NCBI RefSeq assembly: GCF_025351285.1
Contig: NZ_JANXWG010000150.1
Coordinates: 41,987-105,986 of the forward strand
Length of the DNA: 64,000 bases
Reading direction: 5' to 3'
Source: Novosphingobium sp.
GTDB taxonomy: Bacteria > Pseudomonadota > Alphaproteobacteria > Sphingomonadales > Sphingomonadaceae
Made by a program: the position numbers and the translations under genes. Positions 1-9,548 of the stretch are shown here, in pieces (within the stretch, counting starts at the first letter, position 1; every line of letters starts with the position of its first letter). The notes under the pieces were generated by a model. That model made no database searches. It was not told the origin of the DNA and saw only the letters and a list, made by a program, of their open reading frames with translations.

Positions 1-693
1 CGCCACGTGCTGTGCGAACAGCGCCATCGCCGCGCCGTTGGCTGGAGAGGTCTGGAACATCGCGGTTCGGCCGCCCCCTCCGCGCGCCTCCATGTTGACG
101 ATCGCACCGACCTTTAGCCGAAGCGGATTGCCCGCGAAGAAGGCGCGCGCACCCTGCAAGCCCAGTTCCTCGCCATCGGTGAACAGCACCACCAGATCGC
201 GGCGCGGCTGTCCTGCAGCGCGGATTGCGCGTACCACCTCCAGCGTGGCGGAGACGCCGGCGGTATCATCCGCCGCGCCGGGTGAGCCCCAGACGGTATC
301 ATGGTGCGCCATGAGCATGACCGCGGGCAACGACCGATCTTGTCCGGGTAGCACTCCGATCAGATTTATCAGCGGCTTGGGCGGCTCGGCATGGCCGGTC
401 CAGCGCGCATACTTGGCAGTACCGCGCGCATCGACCAGACCGGCGCTGCTGGATGAAACGTCCAGGCCCAGCGCCTGCATGCGCGCGATCAGAAACCCGC
501 GCACTTTTTCGTTTTCCGCCGAGCCCGTGGGGTGCGGCGCGCTGGCGACCCGCCGCACATCGCTCATCGCACGTTCGGCAGAAAACGCTGTCATCGCGGT
601 TGCTGCGCTCTTGGGCGAAGGCGGTGTCGTAGCAATAATGGCGAGCGCAATGCCGCCCAATACCGCCGCCAGCCAGCCTGCGAACTTGCCCAT
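1..693 (-). CDS. M28 family metallopeptidase (3' end cut by window)
   Basis: The protein begins with a short hydrophobic stretch (about residues 5-22), probably a signal anchor, so it should act outside the cytoplasm or at the membrane. The zinc-aminopeptidase motifs appear in order: MAHHDTVWG (first metal His/Asp), ADDTAG (bridging Asp), DGEELGLQGA (general-base Glu plus metal Glu) and NMEARG (metal Glu region). These are the signature of M28 peptidases that release N-terminal residues from peptides. About 231 codons are visible; the C-terminus lies beyond position 1. It is divergent from rpiB across about 190 bp. The family is clear, but the substrate cannot be read from the sequence. Confidence 0.88.
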   Translation of the reverse strand, partial: MGKFAGWLAAVLGGIALAIIATTPPSPKSAATAMTAFSAERAMSDVRRVASAPHPTGSAENEKVRGFLIARMQALGLDVSSSSAGLVDARGTAKYARWTGHAEPPKPLINLIGVLPGQDRSLPAVMLMAHHDTVWGSPGAADDTAGVSATLEVVRAIRAAGQPRRDLVVLFTDGEELGLQGARAFFAGNPLRLKVGAIVNMEARGGGGRTAMFQTSPANGAAMALFAQHVA

Positions 694-883
694 TGCGTCC
701 CTCCCGTTTCGCGCGGTGCTGAACCGCCGGCAGGCCAGAGTCAAATCGGCGTCACCCCGACCCGGTGGCACTTCGCCCCTTCGGGCAGGTGCTGGGGAAA
801 GCTGCGCCCTCTGCGCTGGCAATGCGACAATAGCGCTACTATGGGGACGCAACGATTCCCCGCGCAACCAAAGGCCCGCCGCA

Positions 884-1336
884 ATGCGCATCGCGATTGC
901 TTCCGATCATGCCGCGTTCGAGCTCAAGGCCGAACTCGCCGCAGCGCTGCGTGAGTGGGGCCATGATGTGCTCGATCTCGGGCCGGAGACGGCCGATCGC
1001 GTCGACTATCCCGATTATGGCTACAAGCTCGCCGCCGCCATTGCGGATGGACGCGCCGAACGCGGCGTGGCGCTGTGCGGCAGTGGCATCGGCATCTCGA
1101 TCGCGGTCAACCGCAACCCCGCCTGCCGCTGTGCGCTGGTCAACGATCCCTATTCGGCCGCACTCGCGCGCGAACACAACGATGCGAACGTCGTCGCGAT
1201 GGGCGCACGCCTGATCGGGATCGACATGGCCAAGGCCTGCCTGCAAAGCTTCCTCGCCGGAACTTTTGCCGGCGGGCGCCATGGCCCGCGCGTCGAAAAA
1301 CTGTCCCATCCTCCCTTTGCAGGAGCCTTCGCATGA
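884..1336 (+). CDS. rpiB: Ribose-5-phosphate isomerase B
   Basis: The 150-residue product matches the RpiB/LacA-LacB fold in length and motifs: [15 protein letters not shown] at the N-terminus, DYPDYG, and the phosphate-binding [13 protein letters not shown] around residues 65-80. RpiB interconverts ribose 5-phosphate and ribulose 5-phosphate in the pentose phosphate pathway in the cytosol. The ATG at 884 gives the canonical N-terminus, although the frame stays open upstream. The stop overlaps the glyA start by 4 bp (ATGA), so the two are probably translationally coupled. Linkage of rpiB to glyA is common in alphaproteobacteria. Confidence 0.95.
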   Translation: MRIAIASDHAAFELKAELAAALREWGHDVLDLGPETADRVDYPDYGYKLAAAIADGRAERGVALCGSGIGISIAVNRNPACRCALVNDPYSAALAREHNDANVVAMGARLIGIDMAKACLQSFLAGTFAGGRHGPRVEKLSHPPFAGAFA

Positions 1337-2646
1337 CCGAGACCGCCCTTGCCCGGCCAGCAATCCGTTCGACCGGCTTCTTCACCGGCCATCTCGCCGA
1401 AACCGATCCCGCAGTGTTCGCGGCGATCCGTGGTGAATTGCACCGCCAGCAGACCAAGATCGAACTGATCGCCAGCGAGAACATCACCAGCCTCGCCTGC
1501 CTCGAAGCCGCGGGCTCGGTGCTGACCAACAAGTACGCCGAAGGTTATCCGGGCAAGCGCTATTACGGCGGCTGCGAATTTGCCGACGTGGTCGAAACGC
1601 TGGCGATCGAGCGCGCCAAGGAACTGTTCGGCAGCCAGTTCGCCAACGTCCAGCCCAATTCGGGCAGCCAGATGAACCAGGCGGTGTTCCTGGCGCTGCT
1701 GCAGCCTGGCGACACCTTCATGGGGCTCGATCTCAACTCGGGCGGGCACCTGACGCACGGCTCGCCCGTCAACATGAGCGGAAAGTGGTTCAAGCCGGTT
1801 GCTTACGGCGTGCGCCGCGAAGATCACCAGATCGACATGGACGAGGTTCGCCGGCTTGCGCACGAGCACAAGCCCAAGCTGATCATCGCCGGCGGCACCG
1901 CTTATTCGCGCGTATGGGACTGGCAGGCCTTCCGCACCATCGCTGACGAGATCGGCGCCTGGTTGCTGGTCGACATGTCGCACATTTCGGGCCTCGTCGC
2001 GGGCGGGGCGCATCCCTCGCCGATCCCGCACGCGCATGTCACGACCACCACCACGCACAAATCATTGCGGGGCCCGCGTTCGGGCGTGATCCTCACCAAC
2101 GACGAGGCGCTGGCCAAGAAGATCAACATGGCGGTGTTCCCGGGCATGCAGGGCGGCCCGCTGATGCACATCGTCGCCGCCAAGGCGGTCGCCTTCGCCG
2201 AAGCGCTCAAGCCCGAATTCAAGGCTTATGCGCACCAGATCGTCGCCAATGCCCGTGCGCTGGCCGCCAGCCTGCAGGAAGCCGGACTCGGCATCGTGTC
2301 GGGCGGCACCGACAACCACTCGATGCTCGTCGATCTCACCCCCAAGGATGTGACCGGCAAGGCCGCCGAAAAGGGCCTCGATCGCGCTTGGCTGACGTGC
2401 AACAAGAACGGCATCCCGTTCGACACCCGCTCGCCCTTCGTCACGTCGGGCATCCGCCTGGGTACGCCGGCGGGCACCACGCGTGGGTTCGGCGAGGCCG
2501 AGTTCGCGATCATCGGCAAACTGATCGCCGAAGTTGTGGACGGCCTGTCGCGCAACGGCGATGAAGGCGATGGCCAGGTAGAACAGCGCGTCCGCGACCG
2601 CGTGGCCGAACTGTGCGGCGCTTTCCCCATTTACCCGGAGCTTTGA
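1333..2646 (+). CDS. glyA: Serine hydroxymethyltransferase
   Basis: This 437-residue PLP enzyme converts serine plus tetrahydrofolate into glycine and methylene-THF, feeding one-carbon metabolism. Visible motifs are [10 protein letters not shown] near the N-terminus, [22 protein letters not shown], and the PLP-lysine segment [15 protein letters not shown], followed by PGMQGGP. The length is normal for bacterial GlyA. The ATG at 1333 overlaps the rpiB stop. A small membrane protein gene, nrdR and trmJ follow with gaps of only 0-4 bp, so these genes look like one transcription unit. Confidence 0.97.
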   Translation: MTETALARPAIRSTGFFTGHLAETDPAVFAAIRGELHRQQTKIELIASENITSLACLEAAGSVLTNKYAEGYPGKRYYGGCEFADVVETLAIERAKELFGSQFANVQPNSGSQMNQAVFLALLQPGDTFMGLDLNSGGHLTHGSPVNMSGKWFKPVAYGVRREDHQIDMDEVRRLAHEHKPKLIIAGGTAYSRVWDWQAFRTIADEIGAWLLVDMSHISGLVAGGAHPSPIPHAHVTTTTTHKSLRGPRSGVILTNDEALAKKINMAVFPGMQGGPLMHIVAAKAVAFAEALKPEFKAYAHQIVANARALAASLQEAGLGIVSGGTDNHSMLVDLTPKDVTGKAAEKGLDRAWLTCNKNGIPFDTRSPFVTSGIRLGTPAGTTRGFGEAEFAIIGKLIAEVVDGLSRNGDEGDGQVEQRVRDRVAELCGAFPIYPEL

Positions 2647-2650
2647 CGCC

Positions 2651-2854
2651 ATGGACAACGACGATCTCGCCAGCCGCGCCAAGACCGAGATTTCGGGCAT
2701 GGCCAAGGACGGCATGCGCCACCCGTCGACCAAGCCGGTGCTGATCGGCGGCGGCATCGGCGCCGTGGCCGCCGCGCTGCTGCCGCATATCTCGATCCCG
2801 GTCGGCCTGATCGCCGGCGCGGGCTTTGCGCTGTGGCAGCGGATCAAACGCTAA
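2651..2854 (+). CDS. Small membrane protein of unknown function
   Basis: This 67-residue protein has a charged N-terminal third (MDNDDLASRAKTEISGMAK) followed by about 30 hydrophobic, glycine/alanine-rich residues (roughly 29-62, with GGGIGAVAAALLP and GLIAGAGFALW) and a basic tail WQRIKR. That pattern suggests one or two membrane spans or a hairpin. It starts 4 bp after glyA and its stop is immediately followed by the nrdR GTG, so it is embedded in the operon and very likely translated. I do not recognise a named family, and no function is assigned. Confidence 0.75.
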   Translation: MDNDDLASRAKTEISGMAKDGMRHPSTKPVLIGGGIGAVAAALLPHISIPVGLIAGAGFALWQRIKR

Positions 2855-3316
2855 GTGCGGTGCCCGTTCTGTGCGCATGACGACAGCCAGGTAAAGGACA
2901 GCCGGCCGAGCGAGGACAACACCTCGATCCGCCGGCGCCGCCAGTGCGAAAGCTGCGGCGCGCGCTTCACCACGTTCGAGCGCGTGCAATTGCGCGAAGT
3001 GACCGTGGTCAAGAAGGACGAAAAGCGCGAGGCGTTCAACCGCGCCAAGATCGAGGCCAGCGTCGCCATCGCATGCCGCAAGCGCGGGCTTGCGCAGGAA
3101 CGGCTGGACCAGTTGGTTTCGGGCATCCAGCGCCAGATCGAGACGATGGGCGAAAGTGAAGTCCACGCGCAGGCGATCGGTGAAATGGTCATGGAAGGCC
3201 TGCGCCAGCTCGACAGCGTGGCCTATATCCGCTTCGCCAGCGTCTATCGCGACTTCACCGAAGCGAAGGACTTCGAGCAATTCGCCAGCACCGTGCGCGA
3301 AGTCGGGTTGGACTGA
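2855..3316 (+). CDS. nrdR: Transcriptional repressor NrdR
   Basis: The 153-residue product starts at a GTG directly after the previous stop. It opens with the zinc-ribbon CPFC...CxxCG ([19 protein letters not shown], then [17 protein letters not shown]) and continues as an ATP-cone domain ([15 protein letters not shown]...[13 protein letters not shown]). NrdR binds NrdR boxes in ribonucleotide reductase promoters and represses them according to ATP/dATP status. Length and domain order are canonical. Linkage to glyA is a frequent alphaproteobacterial arrangement. No NrdR target gene lies in this window. Confidence 0.97.
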   Translation: MRCPFCAHDDSQVKDSRPSEDNTSIRRRRQCESCGARFTTFERVQLREVTVVKKDEKREAFNRAKIEASVAIACRKRGLAQERLDQLVSGIQRQIETMGESEVHAQAIGEMVMEGLRQLDSVAYIRFASVYRDFTEAKDFEQFASTVREVGLD

Positions 3317-3318
3317 GC

Positions 3319-4053
3319 GTGGCTGTCGCTCCGCCGCCGGTGTTCGTGCTGGTCCGCCCGCAACTGGGCGAGAACATCGGCAAGGCCGCGCGTGCGATGC
3401 TGAACTTCGGGCTAAGCGAAATGCGGCTGGTCGCGCCGCGCGATGGCTGGCCCAACCCCTCGGCCGGGCCGGCGGCTGCGGGTGCCGACGCCGTGCTCGA
3501 ACATGCCAAAGTGTTCGATACGGTGGCAGAAGCAGTGGCCGATTGCGCGCACGTCTATGCCACCACGGTGCGCAAGCGCGGGGTGACCAAGCCGGTCTAC
3601 ACGCCCGACGCCGCCGCGCGCGAAATCACCACCGACGGCGCCCGCAGCGCGATCTTGTTCGGGCCCGAACGCTCGGGTCTTGAGACTGACGATGTGGCCT
3701 TGGCGCGCACGATTATCACGGTGCCGGTCAATCCCGAATTCGCCTCGCTCAATCTGGCGCAGGCGGTGGTCTTGTGCGCTTACGAATGGTCGAAGCTGGC
3801 GGGCGAAGCACTGGCGCAGCCAACTGTGGAAGACCTGCTGCCACCCGCGCCGCAGGAACAATTCGAAGGCATGTTCGCGCAACTGTGCGCGATGCTGGAA
3901 CCGCGCGACTATTTCTACCCGCATTCGCGCGCAGTGGCCACGCGGCGCACTTTGCGCACGATGCTGACGAAGCCGGGCTGGACTCACCTGGAACTGCGCA
4001 CCTTCCGCGGCGTGCTGACCACGCTGGCGCGCGATCTGGAACGCCGCAAGTAA
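3319..4053 (+). CDS. trmJ: tRNA (cytidine/uridine-2'-O-)methyltransferase, TrmJ type
   Basis: This is a SPOUT methyltransferase of 244 residues. The N-terminal motif VLVRPQLGENIGKAARAMLNFG and the knot motifs FGPERSGLETDDVALA and VPVNPEFASLNLAQAVVLCAYE (about residues 115-155) match SpoU/TrmJ proteins, which use SAM to methylate the 2'-hydroxyl of tRNA position 32. It begins at a GTG 3 bp after nrdR, ending the rpiB-glyA operon. It converges on the chorismate mutase gene with a 3-bp gap. Another SpoU subfamily is possible, but TrmJ is the best fit. Confidence 0.85.
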   Translation: MAVAPPPVFVLVRPQLGENIGKAARAMLNFGLSEMRLVAPRDGWPNPSAGPAAAGADAVLEHAKVFDTVAEAVADCAHVYATTVRKRGVTKPVYTPDAAAREITTDGARSAILFGPERSGLETDDVALARTIITVPVNPEFASLNLAQAVVLCAYEWSKLAGEALAQPTVEDLLPPAPQEQFEGMFAQLCAMLEPRDYFYPHSRAVATRRTLRTMLTKPGWTHLELRTFRGVLTTLARDLERRK

Positions 4054-4056
4054 GCG

Positions 4057-4389
4057 CTAATCGCCGATCACCCGCAGCCGGGCATGCGCCTGGCGCTGCA
4101 ATGCGATCGAGGCATCGGTCAGCCGGTCCCACATATCGGCAACCAGCCCCACCGGCACGTTCTGTTCGAAAGCCAGCTTGCGCGCGGCGAGGATCAATTG
4201 GCGATGCCAGGCTTCGTCGGACAAATCGTCGGCGCAAGGGAAGTGCGCGGGGTTGCGCATCAGCGCAAAGCGACGCGACAGCAGCTCGATCAGCGCGCGG
4301 TCGATCGTATCGAGTTCTGCGTGCACGTCTTCGAGCGACCCCGGCGTAGCGGTCGTCTGCGAATCACTGTGCGGTTGCGCGTGCCCCAT
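4057..4389 (-). CDS. Chorismate mutase (AroQ class)
   Basis: The 110-residue protein has the helical AroQ pattern: [26 protein letters not shown] at about residues 18-44, then [30 protein letters not shown]. The conserved Arg of the LLSRR segment and the spacing of the D-x-ID-x-x-LIELL helix support conversion of chorismate to prephenate for Phe/Tyr synthesis. It carries about 17 extra N-terminal residues without features. It is a free-standing gene converging on trmJ, not fused to a prephenate dehydratase. A salicylate-type isochorismate pyruvate lyase of the same fold cannot be excluded. Confidence 0.85.
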   Translation of the reverse strand: MGHAQPHSDSQTTATPGSLEDVHAELDTIDRALIELLSRRFALMRNPAHFPCADDLSDEAWHRQLILAARKLAFEQNVPVGLVADMWDRLTDASIALQRQAHARLRVIGD

Positions 4390-4626
4390 GAGGGTGTTCC
4401 TACTCCAAACTCACCAAGCCTTATGTGCGCCCTGCCCTTGACAATTGGTTTATTCTCTGGTCGGGACGCCACTCGCAATGGGCCCCGCACCCCGGTGAAG
4501 CGGTGGCCGCGTTCGACTTCCCTGGATATCCCCACAGGATCGCCACAGAAGCTCGTTTCGGAGCAATGCCGGGTTCAACGCGCGGGCGGATTGTCGCGCC
4601 GCGTCAGTTTATTGGAGACACGCGCC

Positions 4627-5241
4627 ATGTCGAAGCGTCATGAATCAAAGCACAAGATCGACCGCCGCCTCGGTGAAAACATCTGGGGCCGGCCCAAGAG
4701 CTCGGTCAACCGCCGCAGCTATGGCCCTGGCCAGCACGGCCAGCGCCGCAAGAGCAAGGTTTCGGACTTCGGCATCCAGCTCCGCGCCAAGCAGAAGCTT
4801 CGCGGCTACTACGGCGACGTTACCGAAAAGCAGTTCAAGCGCACTTACCAGGAAGCCGCGTCCATGAAGGGCGATACCGGGCAGAACCTGATCGGCCTGC
4901 TCGAACAGCGGCTCGACATGGTGTGTTACCGCGCCAAGTTCGCACCCACCATCTTCGCTGCGCGCCAGATCGTCAGCCACGGCCACATCCGCGTCAACGG
5001 CGTGAAGTGCAACATCGCCTCGCGCCGCGTGCGTCCGGGCGACGTCGTCAGCCTGGGTGACAAGGCCAAGGAAATGGCGCTGGTTGCCGAAGCACAGTCG
5101 CTGGCCGAACGCGAAATCCCCGATTACGTTGCGGTCGACGGCAACGACAAGATCACCTTCAGCCGCGTACCGACCCTTGAGGACGTGCCCTATCCGGTGA
5201 AAATGGAACCGAACCTCGTGGTCGAGTTCTACTCGCGCTGA
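4627..5241 (+). CDS. rpsD: 30S ribosomal protein S4
   Basis: The 204-residue product is full-length S4, a primary 16S rRNA binder in the small-subunit body. It shows the N-terminal [21 protein letters not shown], the [13 protein letters not shown] segment, and an S4 RNA-binding domain ([15 protein letters not shown], then [12 protein letters not shown]). The ATG at 4627 follows GGAGACACGCGCC, giving a well-placed ribosome-binding site, whereas the frame stays open far upstream. It stands alone, outside the alpha/spc operons, as is usual in alphaproteobacteria, and ends at a strong hairpin terminator. Confidence 0.97.
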   Translation: MSKRHESKHKIDRRLGENIWGRPKSSVNRRSYGPGQHGQRRKSKVSDFGIQLRAKQKLRGYYGDVTEKQFKRTYQEAASMKGDTGQNLIGLLEQRLDMVCYRAKFAPTIFAARQIVSHGHIRVNGVKCNIASRRVRPGDVVSLGDKAKEMALVAEAQSLAEREIPDYVAVDGNDKITFSRVPTLEDVPYPVKMEPNLVVEFYSR

Positions 5242-5305
5242 TCGGCTTTCGCTGACCCACGCCCGCCCCGTTCGGGCAGGGCGGCTGAATATATCCGAAC
5301 ACATG

Positions 5306-5339
5306 ATAAGGCGGGGCCATTGGCTCCGCCTTATCTTTT
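5306..5339 (+). terminator. Intrinsic terminator downstream of rpsD
   Basis: ATAAGGCGG-GGCC pairs with GGC-TCCGCCTTAT around a three-base ATT loop, forming a near-perfect stem, directly followed by CTTTTG. It lies 65 bp after the rpsD stop. Confidence 0.85.
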
Positions 5340-5430
5340 GAAATTGAACGGTTTTCGGGAACTACCAAGCCACCACCAGCGTATGCGGATTGTCACTGCA
5401 CAATCGCGCTATCAACGGTAGAACCAAGGC

Positions 5431-5613
5431 ATGTTCCGCTTCATCACGCCGCATCGTACGGGCAAGTGGTATCCCGATCTCACCACCGCGCAGCGCCAGG
5501 CGATGGCGATCGGCGCCGGGTTCTATGAACCGCGCAGCGGGCAGTTCATTCAGTATCCGGGTACCACGCTGGAACAGTGCGATGGCAATACGCCGCCAGG
5601 CCACGCTGCCTGA
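5431..5613 (+). CDS. Small conserved-looking protein, unknown function
   Basis: This 60-residue ORF (N-terminus MFRFITPHRTGKWYPDL) has Pro, Trp, Tyr and Cys spread through it, unlike the Ala/Arg-rich shadow frames of this genome. It is preceded by AACCAAGGC, a weak ribosome-binding site. No membrane span, signal peptide or known motif is seen. It sits alone after the rpsD terminator and converges on the S9 peptidase gene with a 6-bp gap. I believe it is a real small gene, but nothing indicates a function. Confidence 0.55.
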   Translation: MFRFITPHRTGKWYPDLTTAQRQAMAIGAGFYEPRSGQFIQYPGTTLEQCDGNTPPGHAA

Positions 5614-5619
5614 CAGGAC

Positions 5620-7614
5620 TTATCCGCCGAACGCCTTCTTCAGGAACGCATTGCTTTCGCTGAGCAGCCGCGTCCGTGCCTGGCCGTCAGCCAGTTGATG
5701 ATCAAGTCCGGGAAATTGCACCAGCGTAACCGACTTGCCCGCGTCCTTGAGCCGATCCGCCATGAAGCGCGATTCCTCGGCGTTGACGTTCTGGTCCTTG
5801 TCGCCGTGGAACAGCAAAACCGGCACCGTGATCCTTGCTGCGTTCTGCGCGGGCGATCCTTCACGCACGTGCGGTCCCTGCCCGATGAAGTCGCTGACCA
5901 GCTTGAAACTGGTAAAGCCTTCTGATTCCTGCCGCAGGTGCTCCAGATCGGTTACCGGCGCCACTGCCACGATTGCCTTGTAAAGCCCCGGATCCAGCAC
6001 ACCGCTCTGCAGCGCGGCATATCCCCCGTAAGACCAGCCGACGATTGCCAGCTTCTTGGGGTCAGCGATGCCCTGCTTGATCAGCCAGCGCCCGGCATCG
6101 TCGACATCGCCGATCGCAGTGCGCCATGATTGAAAGCCGTTCTTCTGGTAAAAGTCGGCGCCATAACCCGATGACCCGCGATAATTGGGCTGAAGCACGG
6201 CGTAGCCATGGTTCGCGTAATACTGCACCAGCCAGTCGAAGCCCCACTCATCGCGCGAGGAAGGTCCGCCGTGCGGCATGACGATGGCGGGAAGGTTTCG
6301 ACCACTGCTGCCCGGCGGAAGCGTCAGGTAACCGGGTATTTGCGTGCCATCGCCGGCAGCGAAGGTAATCGGCTTCATTGTCCCCATCGCCACGCCGGCA
6401 AGTGGCGGGCGAACAGGCAGGACTTCGGCGAGTTGCCGGGTGGCCTTGTTGAACAGGTAGAACTTGCCGGGATCGACATCGCTCGACGCCAACAGCAACA
6501 GCTTGCTCTCGTCTGCGCTGGAATCGACGAAGTCGACCGCCGGGTTACCCGGCAGTGCCTTTTGCAGCGCCGCCGAAAGCGCTTTCAACTGCGGATCGAA
6601 GAACGCGATAGTGCGCTTTTCGGTTGCATAGCTTGCACCAACGACGCGCCGATCGCGACCGATCTGGACAAGGCTATCGACGTCCACATCCGGACGCGAC
6701 AGCACAAGCGTGCGCGTACCGCTGCCGTTGAGCGCCATGCTGTAAAGCGCCAGCCGCCCATCTATTTGATCGAAGCCATAAGCCAGGTCCTTGGCCGGAT
6801 CGACCGCATAAGGATTGAACCCTGTGGACCTGCCTTGCGCCACTACCCGCACTTCGGACAGCGGCAGCCAATCCCTCGATCCGGCCTTCCGGTAGGAATA
6901 GGAAATCAGGTTCGTCAACCGGTCGGATCCATTGAACCCCTGGCGCCCCATGATCCGCACATCACCCCGGCCATTGGCAATGTATTCGCGAGCATCGCGT
7001 TTGGGTCGCTCTACAAGGTTGCGCTTGAGCGAGACGACGTCGACATCTTCGACCCCGAGCCCTTCGTCGGACTTGTTGATCAATGTCCCGATATCGGTCT
7101 TTGGCTCGAAATCACGGTTCATCAGCACATGGCCCGGCGTCCCGCCGGGGACGTTCCAATCGATCACCGATCCGGCGTACTGCAACACATTGAGCGCGCG
7201 ATCGGTGGCATTGCGGGTCACCATTACACGGTTGCTGCCATCGGCGTTGAGCGCAAACATCCGGCTGAACCCGACAAGCCGCCCCGTCCCGTCATCGACC
7301 GCGCCACGGATCAGGCACAACAGCCGGTTGTCGGTAGCCCAGCGGCAAAACGACAGTGTTTCAGTTCCACCAGGCTCGACCAGCGCGGCTTTCGCTTCAC
7401 CGCCGGACGCAATGTTTGCCACGAGCAAGACTTGCCCACCGCCCGGCCGCGGGCTTATCCACGCCACCTTGCTTCCATCCGGCGACAGCGAAATCTGGCT
7501 GACCGCCTCCAGCGCTCCGAATTTTGCGGCCGAGCCATCGACAGTTTGCGCCGAAGAAGCGGTTGTACAGATCCCAGCCAGCAAAACGGCAGCCAAAGTC
7601 ATCGAATGCTTCAT
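5620..7614 (-). CDS. Secreted S9 family serine peptidase (prolyl oligopeptidase/acylaminoacyl peptidase type)
   Basis: The 664-residue protein has a signal peptide (MKHSMTLAAVLLAGICTTASSAQ) and a long beta-propeller-like N-terminal part. Its C-terminal alpha/beta hydrolase carries the nucleophile elbow GWSYGG, the acid region HGDKDQNVNAEES and the catalytic His in FPGLDHQL. HGGPSSRDEWGF matches the family oxyanion segment. S9 enzymes cleave short peptides, here presumably in the periplasm. The start at 7614 is chosen for the signal peptide; a longer in-frame start at 7674 adds 20 unlikely residues. A decayed relative lies directly upstream (7714-8109), pointing to a former tandem pair. Confidence 0.9.
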   Translation of the reverse strand: MKHSMTLAAVLLAGICTTASSAQTVDGSAAKFGALEAVSQISLSPDGSKVAWISPRPGGGQVLLVANIASGGEAKAALVEPGGTETLSFCRWATDNRLLCLIRGAVDDGTGRLVGFSRMFALNADGSNRVMVTRNATDRALNVLQYAGSVIDWNVPGGTPGHVLMNRDFEPKTDIGTLINKSDEGLGVEDVDVVSLKRNLVERPKRDAREYIANGRGDVRIMGRQGFNGSDRLTNLISYSYRKAGSRDWLPLSEVRVVAQGRSTGFNPYAVDPAKDLAYGFDQIDGRLALYSMALNGSGTRTLVLSRPDVDVDSLVQIGRDRRVVGASYATEKRTIAFFDPQLKALSAALQKALPGNPAVDFVDSSADESKLLLLASSDVDPGKFYLFNKATRQLAEVLPVRPPLAGVAMGTMKPITFAAGDGTQIPGYLTLPPGSSGRNLPAIVMPHGGPSSRDEWGFDWLVQYYANHGYAVLQPNYRGSSGYGADFYQKNGFQSWRTAIGDVDDAGRWLIKQGIADPKKLAIVGWSYGGYAALQSGVLDPGLYKAIVAVAPVTDLEHLRQESEGFTSFKLVSDFIGQGPHVREGSPAQNAARITVPVLLFHGDKDQNVNAEESRFMADRLKDAGKSVTLVQFPGLDHQLADGQARTRLLSESNAFLKKAFGG

Positions 7615-7713
7615 CAAACCCTCCCCGAACACTCGCATCCTGACGAAATCGACGGCGAGTTCAAGCACTTCCAAACAATCTCGCCATATCGGATGGATTG
7701 ATTCGACTTTTGG

Positions 7714-8109
7714 TCACAAGCCCTGCGTCTTGCGTGACTGGTCGACACTCACGTTCTGGTCGGTGCTTCCCTGGCACAGCAGCACTGGAACCGTGATCCT
7801 TGACGCGTTGCGTGCAGACGAGCCTTCGCTGACATGCGGCGCGTTGCCGATCTGGCGATCGACCAAGGGAAAGCTCGAATAATCGCGGTATTCGGCCACT
7901 TAGCTGGCGCCAACCACGCGCTGCTTGCGTCCGATCCGCACCAGGTCATCGACGTCGACATCGGGCCACGGCAGCGCGATGATCGCAACGTGCTTGCCAT
8001 CGCGTGAAAGGCTCATATCGAGCACCGCTTCGCACGCCCCGAACCTCTCAGCCTGCGAGCGCGTGCCTTACGCCGACGCCGACCCGGCCGAACACCCGAC
8101 TGCCGCCAT
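7714..8109 (-). pseudogene. Remnant of a second S9 peptidase, collapsed by internal deletions
   Basis: On the minus strand, a signal-peptide-like start (MAAVGCSAGSASA, then a stop) is followed in another frame by RFGACEAVLDMSLSRDGKHV. This parallels the neighbour's KFGALEAVSQISLSPDGSKV near its N-terminus. It jumps directly to PDVDVDDLVRIGRKQRVVGAS, matching the neighbour's mid-protein PDVDVDSLVQIGRDRRVVGAS, then a stop, then VSEGSSARNASRITVPVLL and STDQNVSVDQSR, matching the neighbour near its catalytic acid. Roughly 400 bp remain of about 2 kb. The serine elbow and catalytic His are gone. Confidence 0.8.
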
Positions 8110-8154
8110 CAAGCTCGTATCATGACCAGCCCCCCCCATCGGATCGGTGCAAGT

Positions 8155-9294
8155 CTAACGAGCGCCTTTGTATTCGCGAACAAAATCCACCGCGAACCCG
8201 GCCATCCGGTCTTCCGCAATCGCCGCCCGCATCGCCGCCATCAGCGTCTGATAAAACGACAGGTTGTGCTCGGTCAGCAGCATCGCCCCCAGCATCTCGC
8301 CCGCCTTCGTCAGGTGGTGCAGATAGGCCCGGCTATACGTCCCGCACACCGCACACCCGCACTTCGCATCGAGCGGCGCCTGATCCTCCGCATGCCGCGC
8401 GTTGCGCATGTTGACCGCGCCGCCCCAGGTGAACGCCTGCCCGTTCCGCCCCGACCGCGTGGGCAGCACGCAATCGAACATATCGACCCCGCGCAGCACC
8501 GCGCCGACGAGGTCATCGGGCTTGCCCACCCCCATCAGGTAGCGGGGCCGATCATCGGGCAACTGCCCCGGCGCATAGTCGAGGACGCCGAACATCGCCT
8601 CTTGCCCCTCGCCCACCGCCAGGCCGCCGATCGCATAGCCATCGAAGCCGATCTCGCGCAGCGCCCCCGCACTCTCGCCCCGCAATCCTTCATCGAGCGC
8701 GCCCTGCTGAATGCCGAACAGCGCGGCGTCTTCCGCATGTTGCCCGCCCGCATCGAACGCGTCCCTGCTCCGGCGCGCCCACCGCATGCTCATCGCCATC
8801 GACCTGGCGATCTCGTCCCTCGGCCGATCGGCGCGCGGGCATTCGTCGAACGCCATCACGATGTCTGAGCCCAGCAACCGCTGGATCTCCATCGACCGCT
8901 CGGGGCTGAGCATGTGCCGCGAGCCATCGAGGTGGCTGGCGAACGTCACCCCCTCCTCGGTAATCTTGCGAAGGCTCGACAGGCTCATCACCTGGTAGCC
9001 GCCGCTATCGGTCAGGATCGGGCGCGACCAGTTCATGAACCGGTGCAAACCCCCCAACCGCGCCACCCGCTCCGCGCCGGGGCGGAGCATCAGGTGGTAG
9101 GTATTGCCGAGCAGGATATCCGCCCCCGTCTCGCGCACGGTTTCCGGCTTCATCGCCTTGACCGTCGCCGCGGTGCCGACCGGCATGAACGCAGGCGTCC
9201 GGATGCTCCCGCGCTTCATCGCGATCACCCCGGTGCGAGCCTTGCCCGAACGCGCGTGGACCGTAAAAGCGAAGCGGGGCGGCATTGTCGTCAT
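8155..9294 (-). CDS. tgt: Queuine tRNA-ribosyltransferase (tRNA-guanine transglycosylase)
   Basis: This 379-residue enzyme swaps guanine 34 for preQ1 in tRNAs with GUN anticodons. Motifs include [24 protein letters not shown], the catalytic Asp segment [27 protein letters not shown], the second catalytic Asp in [10 protein letters not shown], and the zinc site CGCAVC with a downstream His. The start at 9294 (MTTMPPRF) is preferred; an ATG at 9285 is also possible, and the frame is open to 9330. queA, the next queuosine step, is 7 kb away, so the pathway is not clustered. Confidence 0.96.
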   Translation of the reverse strand: MTTMPPRFAFTVHARSGKARTGVIAMKRGSIRTPAFMPVGTAATVKAMKPETVRETGADILLGNTYHLMLRPGAERVARLGGLHRFMNWSRPILTDSGGYQVMSLSSLRKITEEGVTFASHLDGSRHMLSPERSMEIQRLLGSDIVMAFDECPRADRPRDEIARSMAMSMRWARRSRDAFDAGGQHAEDAALFGIQQGALDEGLRGESAGALREIGFDGYAIGGLAVGEGQEAMFGVLDYAPGQLPDDRPRYLMGVGKPDDLVGAVLRGVDMFDCVLPTRSGRNGQAFTWGGAVNMRNARHAEDQAPLDAKCGCAVCGTYSRAYLHHLTKAGEMLGAMLLTEHNLSFYQTLMAAMRAAIAEDRMAGFAVDFVREYKGAR

Positions 9295-9548
9295 CCCGCC
9301 GCCCCTAGCCTTTGCCCGCCCTTCCGCCAAGCGAGAGGTTCATTTCGCCCGAATCACGCCTTTTCAACACCTTGCGCCGCCAAACATCGCGAACATCACA
9401 CTTATTGCTATATATGATCTTCGAAGCGTCCCAACCCGAGTTGCAGCAGACCGACGCGCAGCATGACAGCGCATCACCTTGTAGGAAAATGCTTTTTGCT
9501 TGGAGGCGGTAGTTTGATGCGTGCCAGCCGAACTCAGGAAATGAGAAC

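Noticed and set aside
4438..4443. TTGACA upstream of rpsD as a promoter
   Set aside because: No acceptable -10 sequence is found 16-18 bp downstream, so it is not listed.
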